Source: Paenibacillus helianthi
GTDB taxonomy: Bacteria; Bacillota; Bacilli; Paenibacillales; Paenibacillaceae
Assembly (NCBI RefSeq): GCF_001909055.1
Contig: NZ_LVWI01000038.1
Coordinates: 55,939-119,938, forward strand
Reading direction: 5' to 3'
DNA length: 64,000 nt
Of the stretch, positions 42,537 to 51,700 are shown in pieces. The notes below the pieces were generated by a model. The model had not been told where the DNA came from, did no database searches, and was given only the letters and a program-made list of their open reading frames with translations. A program made the translations under genes and the position numbers. The stretch's first letter is position 1; every line of letters begins with the position of its first letter.

Positions 42537-44122
42537 AGAAGCTGCTGATTATAGATGATGAAAAGATGATCCGCCAGGGTCTGCAGGCCATGATTGAGCG
42601 GGAATACCCGTCCTGTTACAGCATCGCGCTCGCGGGGAACGGTGCAGAAGCGCTGGCACTGTATCAGCAGGAGCGCAGGGATATTATTATTACCGATATC
42701 CGCATGCCGGTGATGGATGGGATTACTTTGCTGGAGCGGCTGTCCGCTGAGGCGGAGCCTGGCCGTGAAGGACCTGCGGTCGTGATTCTGAGTGGCTACG
42801 ATGATTTCGAATATGCCAAAAGTGCGATCCGCTACCGCGTCAAGGACTACCTGCTGAAGCCGATAAGACGCGAGGAGCTGTTCGGGATTCTGGAGCAGAT
42901 CAGCAGAGAGTGTCTGGAGCAGGAGTCCAATTCCCGGAGACTTGCACAGGAGACGGAGGGCTACCGCCAGGAGCTGCGTACTGCCCGCCTGCGCGGACTG
43001 CTCATGCAGGAGCCTGTGGAGCCGTCACCCGAGCAGCAACAGGAGCTGGAACAGCTGCCTGTTCCTTTTACAGTGGGCGTGCTGAATTTCTATTACAAAG
43101 ACGGGGCCCGGATGAAACCGGACGAAGTTCAGGGACTGATTGAACGGATGGGCGGACCGCTGGCCGGGCCGTTTGCTGAAATTCTGACGGATTGGGAAGG
43201 GAAGCTGGTCCTGATCGGAGCCGGCAAGGAGGCATTCCTGGAGCTGGCCCGGCAGGCAGAGGCAAGAGAACTGACGGGTCTGCTCATCGGTATCAGCGGT
43301 GAAACCCGGAATCCGGCAGACTTCCGCACCGCGTACAAAGAAGCTTGCCGCGCGCTGCAGTATACGTTCCTGCCACCGCAGGCCAGCTTCATAGATTACG
43401 CAGATCTGCGCGAAGGACGGCTGCGTTTTCCATCGCCGGAGGAGGAGCTGCGCAAGCTGCTGAACATGCTCGGCACGGACCGTGAGAAGGAAATCAGAAG
43501 CCTGCTGGGGGCGATTTTTCAACTGGATCATTTGCAGCATCTGGATCTGGCGTATCTGGAACAGGTGGGCCGCAGTATGAACGAACGGGTGCTTGATGAG
43601 GTATTCCGGCTGCACGGGGAGGCCTCCGTTGAAGTGCTCAAGCTGTACCGTACGGTGGGCAATCTGTATAATTTCCGCCATTTTCACGACTATTACCGGA
43701 CACTGGAACATTTGCTCATTACGGTGAACGATTATATCATAGGAATTAAGTCTGCCCATACGGAGCATGCCGACATGGAGGAGGCACTCGCCTATATTGA
43801 AGCGAATTATGCCCGCCCGCTGAATATGGCGATGGTGAGTAACCATGTGTCGCTTAACTATTCTTATTTCAGTGAGGCCTTCAAGGCCTATACCGGAGAG
43901 AGCTTTGTGCTGTATCTCAAAAGAGTCCGGATCCGCCATGCCAAGGCGCTGCTCTCTGAGAACCGCATCAAGCTGGCCGGTGTCTCCGAAGCCGTCGGCT
44001 TCGAGAACAGCAAGCAGTTCGCCCGTGTGTTCAAGGAGCTGGAGGGCATCTCGCCAGGCGAATACCGCGCCAAGCTTCTGCTGGAGCGGTATTCCGGGCG
44101 TCTGGGGGATAAGGAATCGTAA
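42533..44122 (+). CDS. AraC-type response regulator, YesN family
   Basis: A 529-residue partner of the kinase. A receiver domain (LLIIDDEKMIRQGLQAMI; phosphorylated Asp in IIITDIRMPVMDG; VVILSGYDDFEYAKSAI; KDYLLKPI) is followed by a long middle region and a C-terminal AraC HTH pair (ALAYIEANYARPLNMAMVSNHVSLNYSYFSEAFKAYTGESFVLYLKRVRIRHAKALL ... GFENSKQFARVFKELEGISPGEYR). It is predicted to activate the sugar importer operon. Confidence 0.94.
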   Translation: MKKLLIIDDEKMIRQGLQAMIEREYPSCYSIALAGNGAEALALYQQERRDIIITDIRMPVMDGITLLERLSAEAEPGREGPAVVILSGYDDFEYAKSAIRYRVKDYLLKPIRREELFGILEQISRECLEQESNSRRLAQETEGYRQELRTARLRGLLMQEPVEPSPEQQQELEQLPVPFTVGVLNFYYKDGARMKPDEVQGLIERMGGPLAGPFAEILTDWEGKLVLIGAGKEAFLELARQAEARELTGLLIGISGETRNPADFRTAYKEACRALQYTFLPPQASFIDYADLREGRLRFPSPEEELRKLLNMLGTDREKEIRSLLGAIFQLDHLQHLDLAYLEQVGRSMNERVLDEVFRLHGEASVEVLKLYRTVGNLYNFRHFHDYYRTLEHLLITVNDYIIGIKSAHTEHADMEEALAYIEANYARPLNMAMVSNHVSLNYSYFSEAFKAYTGESFVLYLKRVRIRHAKALLSENRIKLAGVSEAVGFENSKQFARVFKELEGISPGEYRAKLLLERYSGRLGDKES

Positions 44123-44154
44123 GAAGGCGGAGAGGCAGGGGCACTGCTCTTTTT

Positions 44155-44360
44155 GTTAGTTGGAATTTGTTTAACTAATTTAGTGATTTTGTGCTCTTTT
44201 TTCGATTTAGGTGGAAAAAGGGAACTTGAATGTTCAGCTGTAGGCGTATTTGAGTGTATTCTAACGATTACGGAAAATTCAAGTGCACTAATTCCAACTA
44301 AACATGGATAGGGGTTGTTATGAGAAGAATTAGTGGGAGGAATTCCAGCTAAATGATCAT
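44155..44360. repeat. Cluster of short imperfect inverted repeats (family 3)
   Basis: Contains TTAGTTGGAATTTGTTTAACTAA, TTTAGGTGGAAAAAGG, CACTAATTCCAACTAAACA and ATTAGTGGGAGGAATTCC-AGCTAAAT, related to the modules at 36100-36310. No gene is seen between 44123 and 44519. Confidence 0.55.
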
Positions 44361-44519
44361 GGAACCGAGTGCGTGGTTGGGCAGATGATTAGGAAAGCTT
44401 CTTCGAAGCCAGGTAAGTTGTCTTCGGATACGTGAGGGGCAGTGCTAAGCACACGGGCTGCTGAAAATGGCACAGTTCTGCCCGGATCCGTCGAATGAGA
44501 GTTGTAGGGGAGTGTTCGA

Positions 44520-45323
44520 ATGGAAGAAATACGAGGGGAACTCATTACAGTGGAGACACTGGCATCCGACTTTCGGAAGCTTGGGGTGCGTGAAGGGATG
44601 ACGCTGCTGCTGCATTCCTCCTTTAAATCGCTGGGACAATGGGTGGCAGGCGGGCCGGTTGCCGTTATTCTGGCGCTGGAGCAGGTGCTTGGAGAAGGGG
44701 GGACTTTGGTGATGCCGACCCACTCCTCCGATCTGACCGATCCATCAGGCTGGAGCAATCCGCCGGTGCCGGAGGCGTGGTGGCAGAGCATCCGGGAACA
44801 AATGCCGGCCTATGACCCGGATCTTACACTGCTGCGGGGAATGGGCGTAATTCCCGAAACCTTCCGTAAGCAAAAGGGGGTTCGGCGCAGCAGCCATCCG
44901 GTCCATTCTTTTGCTGCCTGGGGCAGGCACAGGGATGAGATTCTCGATGGGCATGCGCTGGACGCTGCTTTTGGTGAACAATCGCCTCTGGCCCGGATCT
45001 ATGATCTGAAGGGAAGCGTACTGCTGCTTGGCGTGGACAGCTACAATAATACTTCACTGCACCTGGCCGAATACCGGGCTGAGTATGCCGGGAAGCAGAA
45101 GGTCACTGCGGGAGCGCCCATGCTGGTCAACGGGGCCAGACAATGGGTGGAGTACAGGGATTATAACTGGAATTCGGAGGATTTTGCCGCTATTGGTGAG
45201 GAATTTGGACAAGAGACGGGACAGATTACTTATGGAAAGGTTGCCGCAGCGGCAGCCCAGCTCATCCCGCAGCACGAGCTCGTAGACTATGCGGTGAAAT
45301 GGCTGGAGCACAAGCGGGTATAG
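44520..45323 (+). CDS. AAC(3)-family N-acetyltransferase
   Basis: A 267-residue protein of the aminoglycoside 3-N-acetyltransferase/YokD family: LLLHSSFKSLGQWVAGGPVAVILALEQVLGEGGTLVMPTHSSDLTDPS, RRSSHPVHSFAAWG (active-site His region), PLARIYDLKGSVLLLGVDSYNNTSLHLAEYRA. Most chromosomal members are not proven resistance genes, so resistance cannot be claimed. Start: AGGGGAGTGTTCGAATG. Confidence 0.9.
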   Translation: MEEIRGELITVETLASDFRKLGVREGMTLLLHSSFKSLGQWVAGGPVAVILALEQVLGEGGTLVMPTHSSDLTDPSGWSNPPVPEAWWQSIREQMPAYDPDLTLLRGMGVIPETFRKQKGVRRSSHPVHSFAAWGRHRDEILDGHALDAAFGEQSPLARIYDLKGSVLLLGVDSYNNTSLHLAEYRAEYAGKQKVTAGAPMLVNGARQWVEYRDYNWNSEDFAAIGEEFGQETGQITYGKVAAAAAQLIPQHELVDYAVKWLEHKRV

Positions 45324-45362
45324 CCGAAAATAAGTTCATTTTACATAAAGGGGAGGATCTTC

Positions 45363-46004
45363 TTGAAAACAACAACCGTATATTTAACCCGGCACGGGCA
45401 GACGGAGTGGAATGTCCAGAACCGGATGCAGGGGCATCGCGATTCGGCGCTTACACCGCTTGGCGTACAGCAGGCAGAGTGGCTGAACCGCGGGCTCCAG
45501 CAGGAACCGCTAGATATGATTTACTCCAGTTCAAGCCCAAGGGCACTGCGGACAGCAGAGATCGTCCGGGGGGAGCGGAGCATCCCGCTGATCGCTTGCG
45601 ATGAATTCATAGAAATTGGTATGGGGTTATGGGAAGGACGAGATTCCGCCGAGATTGAGGCCGGGGACCCGGAGCAGCATCATCATTTTTGGAAGGACCC
45701 GGAGAAATTCAGTGTGGAAGGCAGCGAGACCTTTGCCGGGGTACAGAAGCGGGCGCTGGAGAAGCTGCAGGATATTGTGACGGCACATGACGGGCAGCGC
45801 ATCCTGATTGTTACCCATACCGTAGTGATTAAAGTATTGATGGCTTATTTTGAAGAGAGAGCTATGGAGAAGCTATGGGACCTGCCATATATTTATCCGA
45901 CCTGTCTTTGCCGGATCGATTTTACGGACGGACAGGCGGAGATCCTGCTGCACGGGGATACAAGCCATTATGTGAATAGCGTAGAAGATGAACTATTTGA
46001 TTAG
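45363..46004 (+). CDS. Histidine phosphatase family protein
   Basis: A 213-residue phosphoglycerate-mutase-like phosphatase. YLTRHGQTEWNVQNRMQG holds the phospho-accepting His; SSSSPRALRTAEIV and IGMGLWEGRD the acidic region; LIVTHTVVIKVLM the second His. Like B. subtilis PhoE/CobC-type enzymes it probably acts on small phosphate esters. TTG 45363 with GGGGAGG upstream is the likely start. It is 39 nt after the AAC(3)-like gene and perhaps co-transcribed. Confidence 0.9.
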   Translation: MKTTTVYLTRHGQTEWNVQNRMQGHRDSALTPLGVQQAEWLNRGLQQEPLDMIYSSSSPRALRTAEIVRGERSIPLIACDEFIEIGMGLWEGRDSAEIEAGDPEQHHHFWKDPEKFSVEGSETFAGVQKRALEKLQDIVTAHDGQRILIVTHTVVIKVLMAYFEERAMEKLWDLPYIYPTCLCRIDFTDGQAEILLHGDTSHYVNSVEDELFD

Positions 46005-46044
46005 CCCTCATTAGTCTTGTATAGAATGTTGGTTGGGAAAAAAA

Positions 46045-47349
46045 TCAGCCTGCAGGCGATGCTCCAGTGTTATGGACATCGCCTGTTTGGTGTGGGCCAC
46101 CCCTGCGGCCCTGCCGTTGTCTGGCTTCAAGCGCGGACAGGTCGCCGTCGAGCATCCGCAGGCCGGGGAGCAGAAGGGCGGCTCCGGCACATAACGCCGG
46201 CAGCAGTCCGGCAGCGATGAATAAGGCTGGCACACCATAGGCCTCAGCAATAGCCCCGCCGGCAAAAGCGCCAAAAGGCGTCAGGCTGCCGCCGATCAGG
46301 AAGCGGATGGAATTCACCCGCCCCTGAAGGTTGCCGGGAACGAGTCGCCCATGCAGGGAGGAGCTTAACGAGCTGAAGAAGGGGGCCAGGAGGCCGGATA
46401 CAAATACGGCAGCAAGCGCAAACGGAAAGCTGGGAATCAGCCCCCATATGGATGTAATGATTCCGATCGTGCCGAGACTGCCAAGCATCACTAGACGCCT
46501 CTGTGTAATCTCGCCCAGCAGGGAAATTACACCAAGGCCAACCAGCATTCCAAGCGCGGAAGCTGTGGTAAGTGTGCCCATCGCTGCTGCATCACGGTGG
46601 AGGACCTCGCGCACATACGGAACCATCATCGTCCAGACCGCGATGGAGCTCAGATTGCTGACTGAAGCCATAAGCATAATGGTGAACATGGCCGGGAACT
46701 GCTTGTAAAAGGTGAAGCCTTCAGCCATTTCACGCAGGTATAAGGAAAGGGAGAAGCCCCCTGAAGCAGCATCTGGCTTGGCTGGCTTGGGCAGCTTCGG
46801 CAGGCAGAGTAGAGTGGCGATAGCGGCAATGTAGCAGAGCATATTAATGCCCAGTGCCGGGAGCGCCCCGCTGGCGGCGGTCAGCGCGCCAGCCAGCGCA
46901 GGTCCGAGCAGCGCTGCCGCCCCTTTGCAGCCTTCGATGACGGCGAAGGCGCGCACGAGCTTCCGGCTGTCCGCGACGCCGGGAATTACAGCCATCGCGG
47001 TGGGCATGAACAGCGCGGCGCAGGCGCCGCTAAGTCCGGCTGCGGCGAATAAATGCCAGAGCTGGAGCTGGCCGGCGAGGCCCATGCCCAGCGGAAGGGC
47101 GATGGCCAGCAGCCGGATTGCGGCCAGGCAGGCCATGAAGCGCACGCGGTGCAGCCGGTCGGCCAGCGGGGAGCCGAGGAGGCGCAGCAGCAGCTCCGGG
47201 ATGCCGGAGCTTAGCGCCAGCGCGCCCATGGCCAGCTTGGAGCCGGTCAGGTCATAGACCAGCCATTCCATCGCCAACAGGCCAAAGGCATCGCCGAAAG
47301 CGCTCAAAGAAATCGTAGACAGCAGACCATAGTAGCTGCGTTTTAGCAT
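46045..47349 (-). CDS. MFS transporter
   Basis: A 434-residue exporter with twelve helices: YYGLLSTISLSAFGDAFGLLAMEWLVYDLTGSKLAMGALALSSGIPELLLRLLGSPLADRLHR is the helix 1-loop 2-3 region with the conserved G-x-x-x-D-R-type motif. This resembles DHA3-type drug/macrolide exporters. ATG 47349 has AAGGAGTGA; the frame is open further. It follows the ArsR gene by 34 nt on the same strand, so the regulator very probably controls it. Substrate unknown. Confidence 0.88.
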   Translation of the reverse strand: MLKRSYYGLLSTISLSAFGDAFGLLAMEWLVYDLTGSKLAMGALALSSGIPELLLRLLGSPLADRLHRVRFMACLAAIRLLAIALPLGMGLAGQLQLWHLFAAAGLSGACAALFMPTAMAVIPGVADSRKLVRAFAVIEGCKGAAALLGPALAGALTAASGALPALGINMLCYIAAIATLLCLPKLPKPAKPDAASGGFSLSLYLREMAEGFTFYKQFPAMFTIMLMASVSNLSSIAVWTMMVPYVREVLHRDAAAMGTLTTASALGMLVGLGVISLLGEITQRRLVMLGSLGTIGIITSIWGLIPSFPFALAAVFVSGLLAPFFSSLSSSLHGRLVPGNLQGRVNSIRFLIGGSLTPFGAFAGGAIAEAYGVPALFIAAGLLPALCAGAALLLPGLRMLDGDLSALEARQRQGRRGGPHQTGDVHNTGASPAG

Positions 47350-47383
47350 AGGGGATTCACTCCTTTTTCTGGTTAGCCGCCAA

Positions 47384-48286
47384 CTACTCCAAATAATCGG
47401 CAATCCGCTTGGGCAGATCATTCAGCGCATCCAGGCGCAGGCTGTAGGACGTACTTTTGCCAGTGGAATGGACAATGACCAGTCCAGCCGAGCGCAGTGC
47501 GATGAGATGATAGTGAATCGTGCTTTTGGACAGGCCAACCTGCCGGACGATTTCCGTGAAACTGAGCTGCTTCCCCGCAAGCAGACGGAGAATGAAGAGC
47601 CGTGTCTCATCCGACAGCGCCCGGGTCAGCCGCAGCAGTGCGGGAGCGGGCCGTCCCTCCTCCGGAGGCAGCGCATCATAGGCATAGCTGGTAAATACAA
47701 ATTCATCATATAAAGAAGTAGTGACCAATGGACGGGCGTGGTAGTGCGGAATCAAAATAATCTGCTTCAGGCTCTCCCCGGGATACAGCCGCATCCCCTG
47801 CGTCGCCCGTTCGTAGACCTCCATGGCATTGGTGCCGCTCAGTTCGGCCCGTCTGGATTCCGCCTCCCGGCTCAACCCTTTAAGAATAGCGGGATCAATT
47901 CCGCCAAAATACCGTTCATTCCATTCCCTCAGAATATCGGAGGTACGGCTGCGTAGTCCGGCAAGATTGGACGACACCGTGGATCCGAAGCGTGCAGCGG
48001 TCTCGAATAGTTCTCCCGGAGACAGGCCATCGAACCAATTCAGAAAGCCGTCCACCGAACGGTCTCCGGGACAGCTCCAGATATAAGGAGTGAGCGTGAA
48101 ATCTGCATTTTCCTTGGAGAATTCCTGCATGTTCTGCAACTGAGCGGCGGTGAACCTCTTCTGAACCTCCTTGACCCAGGCCTTTCCGGACTCCAGAGCG
48201 TTATGATTCTGCTTGTAGAGAAAAGCAGTCAGACTGGTAAAGCATTCATACATTGGGGCAAAATCGACTTCTACCGTATAATCCAT
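47384..48286 (-). CDS. ArsR-family regulator with large N-terminal domain (DUF5937-like)
   Basis: A 300-residue regulator. The C-terminal ~85 residues are an ArsR winged helix (LTRALSDETRLFILRLLAGKQLSFTEIVRQVGLSKSTIHYHLIALRSAGLVIVHSTGKSTSYSLRLDAL). The N-terminal ~200 residues (VDFAPMYECFTSLTAFLYK ... FGGIDPAILKGLSREAESRR) are a ligand-sensing domain of the DUF5937 kind. There is no metal-site motif, so the signal is probably organic. Start ATG 48286 with GAGGAA. A 20-bp palindrome follows its promoter. Confidence 0.88.
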   Translation of the reverse strand: MDYTVEVDFAPMYECFTSLTAFLYKQNHNALESGKAWVKEVQKRFTAAQLQNMQEFSKENADFTLTPYIWSCPGDRSVDGFLNWFDGLSPGELFETAARFGSTVSSNLAGLRSRTSDILREWNERYFGGIDPAILKGLSREAESRRAELSGTNAMEVYERATQGMRLYPGESLKQIILIPHYHARPLVTTSLYDEFVFTSYAYDALPPEEGRPAPALLRLTRALSDETRLFILRLLAGKQLSFTEIVRQVGLSKSTIHYHLIALRSAGLVIVHSTGKSTSYSLRLDALNDLPKRIADYLE

Positions 48287-48371
48287 GTGTGTTCCTCGTT
48301 CCCTTGTGAATTGCGCCGTATAGACGATTAAGTTGCAGCTGAGTTGTGTGGATCATGTTTTGATTTAGATT

Positions 48372-48433
48372 AGTTCTATAAATATAGAACTTATTATTGG
48401 TTTTATTATAAACGAACTTGCATTTTAAATCAA
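48372..48433 (-). promoter_or_regulatory. Promoter and operator of the ArsR-MFS operon
   Basis: Minus strand: -35 TTGATT (48433-48428), 17-bp spacer, perfect -10 TATAAT (48410-48405). The palindrome AGTTCTATA-AA-TATAGAACT at 48372-48391 lies from about +7 to +26, where binding blocks the polymerase. Autoregulation is likely. Confidence 0.85.
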
Positions 48434-48607
48434 GAAAATCGAACACCGGGGGGTTCCATGCGATTGTAGAACAGGTGCGGCAGGGGATGTAGAGGCTTAC
48501 ACTTAGATCATCCGGCAGTTTCAAAGACACATCTATCTGTACTGCTATTACAGCTAAGGTTACAGTTCCGCTGAAATAGAGGGTGTGACAACAACCTGTA
48601 TGCCAAA

Positions 48608-48657
48608 AAGAGACGGCCCCTTGAAGCGCATCAGCGCTAAAGGGGGACCGTCTCTCT
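48608..48657 (-). terminator. Terminator of the large nuclease/nucleotidase gene
   Basis: AGAGACGG(T)CCCCC pairs with GGGGCCGTCTCT on the minus strand, with an inner AGCGC/GCGCT stem and T5 tail. A second hairpin (AGAGCCAAG/CTTGGCTC, 48666-48703) lies closer to the stop codon but lacks a T run. Confidence 0.88.
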
Positions 48658-48710
48658 CACTTTGACAGGAGCCAAGTGCCCTCCTTGCAGGGACTTGGCT
48701 CTTTGTAGCT

Positions 48711-51700
48711 TTAGTTGATGAACTGAAGCGACTTCAAGGTCTTCTCCAGCATCGTTGCGGCTTCTGCACGGGTAGCCAGCACCTGCGGTGCGAACGAGCC
48801 GTCCGGTCTGCCCTGAATGATGCCTTCAGCGGCAATTTCGGCTACGGCCGCCCGGGACCAGGCCGGAAGTCCAGAGGCATCGCTAAATTTGGCCAGCGCT
48901 GCAGCATCCGCATTCAGTGATTTGCCCGTGTATTTCATGGCTTTGGACAGAATGGTGGCCATCTCCTGGCGGGTAATCGGGCTGTTGGGCTTGAAGCTTC
49001 CGTCGGTATAGCCCGTAATGAGCCCTGCGGCAGCGGCTGTCTTGACAGCATCCGTATACCAGGTATTTGCTCCTACGTCACTGAAGGTAGTGCCGCTGCT
49101 CATGGAGGCAAGTCCGAGGGAGCGGGTAATCAGCGCCGCAAATTCTGCGCGGCTTACCATCTGCGAAGGCTGGAATGTGGTAGCGCTCGTGCCGGTAATG
49201 ATCAGCTTGGAGGCCAGCAGATCAATGGATGATTTGGCCCAGTGTCCGGTAATATCTCCGAACGTTTTACTCGATTTCACAACCGTGTAGAAGCTGTTGC
49301 TGTTGCGTTTGATCGTAACCTCGGTGGTTCCGTCAGGCTTGCCGGCAAAGATGGAAGGAACAAAAGTCAGCTTGCCGGTGGCTGGATCAAAGGATACTGC
49401 AGTCGAATTCATGGAGTTCAGCACAGAAGGTGCAGTAAGCGTCCGCTTCACATATGTGCTGCCGAAGCTGTTCAGCGAAACGCTTTTGCTTCCAGCCTGC
49501 GCTGTAACTGTAAATTCTATGACCGGTGCAGCCAGACTTAGTGATCCGCCCTGCGCCGTAATGGCCAGGTTAAGACTGCTTAGTGTTGAAGCACTTGCCT
49601 GCAGCAGGGATACAGTGACTGTGAAGTCGCTGGTGCCCAGCTCAGCTGTCAGTGCAGTTCCGTTCAGTACACGGAGCGGAAGCGAGTAGGAAGCTCCGCC
49701 AGGGATGGTGAACGTAAGGACGGTAGCAGGATTAGAAGCTGCCTGCTGAACAAGTACGCTGCCCGGAAGAACAGCCTGCGCTCCGCCGCTGGAAGCGGTG
49801 AGCGGGATAACAAGCTCACTGGTTCCAGCAGGCAGGGCTGTAAGCTTGCTGGTCAGATCTGCTGCGGTGATCGTTGTCACCTGCGGTGAAGCCAGCGGCG
49901 CCGTGGTAGCACTAGGCGTTGGTGTTGGTGTAGCAGGTGTTCCGCCGCCTCCCGGTGGATTGGTCGGCGTCGGCGTAGCGCTAGGTGTCGTACCCTTCAG
50001 ATCCGTAATCCGTCCCTCGGTGCCGATGGTGACTGGGTTATGATTTTTCAAATAGGATAAAAGAACTTCGAAATCTGGAAGCCCGAGTTCATAATAACGT
50101 CCGTCGGCCTTGGCCCCGGCCAGTGCGCGGTAGAAGTCACCGCCGCCTGCCATGAACGAGTTCGTGGACAGCAGATAGTAAGCTTTCGGGTCAATCGGCA
50201 GATAAGAGCCGTTCGTCTGCCGGATTTCAACAGACACAATGCGCTCTCCGGCCTGGGTAACCTGGTTAGTCAAAGGATCTACAATTTCCGGTTTCTTCGT
50301 AGAATCATAAGTGTATTTCATTCCGGAAACCTGGGCGAAGCGGCCCTGATCGGAGCTCAGCCCGCTGACCGAGTTTTCCAGAGAGGAAATGATTTCAGCA
50401 CCCGTCACTTTGAGAGCGACCAGACTGTTGCCGAACGGCAGCGTGGTCAGTACCTCGCCCATCGTAACGTCGCCTTTGTCAATGGCTGCGCGGATTCCGC
50501 CCCCATTCTGAATAGCGACAACGCCCTTAATGGAAGCAAGGTCGCTTGCCGACACGAAGCTTGGCATCAGCTCTCTGACTTTTTCGGCGATACTGTCGGC
50601 AATCATATTACCGATCGGAGTTTCTTCCTGACGCACGACACGGACGGATTTGCCGTCGATGGTGCGGTTCGTGTAGAGATCAACGCTAGAGTTGCCGACG
50701 ACTGTGCTGCGTACAGCAGCCAATTCGGCATCATATGGAGCAAGCATCGCTTTGGCTGTGGCATCTTCGCCAAACAGATTCACATCGAGCAGCTTGCCGT
50801 TGTAAGTCAGAATGTCCCCGTTTTTATCAAACGTCACATTCAGTTCACCGAGGAACTGGCTGTATTCACCGGTCTGTACGATCAGTACATTTTTACCGGT
50901 GCCGACATTGACGATTGGCGTAGGAGGATTATCGATCTTCGTATGCGAGTGTCCGCCGACAATGATGTCAATGCCCGGAACAGCTTTTGCCAATTCCTGA
51001 TCTACAGTGTAGCCCAGGTGGGTGACGGCGATGATTTTGTTAATGCCCTTTGCTTCCAGCATCGCTACTGTATTCTTGGCACTTTCCACGTGATCCTTGA
51101 AGCTGATTTTATCTCCCGGCGAGGATAGTCCAATGGTATCCTCAGTGGTCAGGCCGAAGATGCCGACCTTTTCACCGTAGACGTCCTTGATGACAGAAGG
51201 ATAAATGTTGCCGTCTTTTGCGGTGCTCTTGGTCTCGTCCGTTTCCAGTGTGCCGATGGCATTGTGATACAGCCCCGCCAGCTCACTTCCTTTGGTGGTA
51301 AAGTCAATATTCGCGCTGGTGAACGGGAACTTGGCGGCGGTGACGAAATCTTTCAGCACCTCCGGCTGATCCTTGTTCAGATCGAACTCGTGATTGCCGA
51401 ACGTCATGGCATCATAGCCGATGTTGTTCATGAACTGGATGTCTGCCTGTCCTTTGAACTGGGTGAAATACAAGGTTCCTGAGAAAACATCGCCTGCATC
51501 CAGCAGTACGGAATTGCCTGTCCGCTCACTGCTGATCGCCGAGGTGCGTCTTGTGATATTTTCCAGGTGACCGTGGGTATCGTTGGTATGCAGTACCCGC
51601 AGGTTGAAATGGTCGGTGCCGAAATCAATTTGCGTCAGCAGCGGATCATGGTCGCTCACACGTCCGTCTTCCTCCTGGAAGTCGGCATTGATGTGCACAA

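Noticed and set aside
44520..45323. Proven aminoglycoside resistance gene
   Set aside because: The family match is clear, but many chromosomal AAC(3)/YokD-like proteins have not been shown to confer resistance and nothing in the context supports it.
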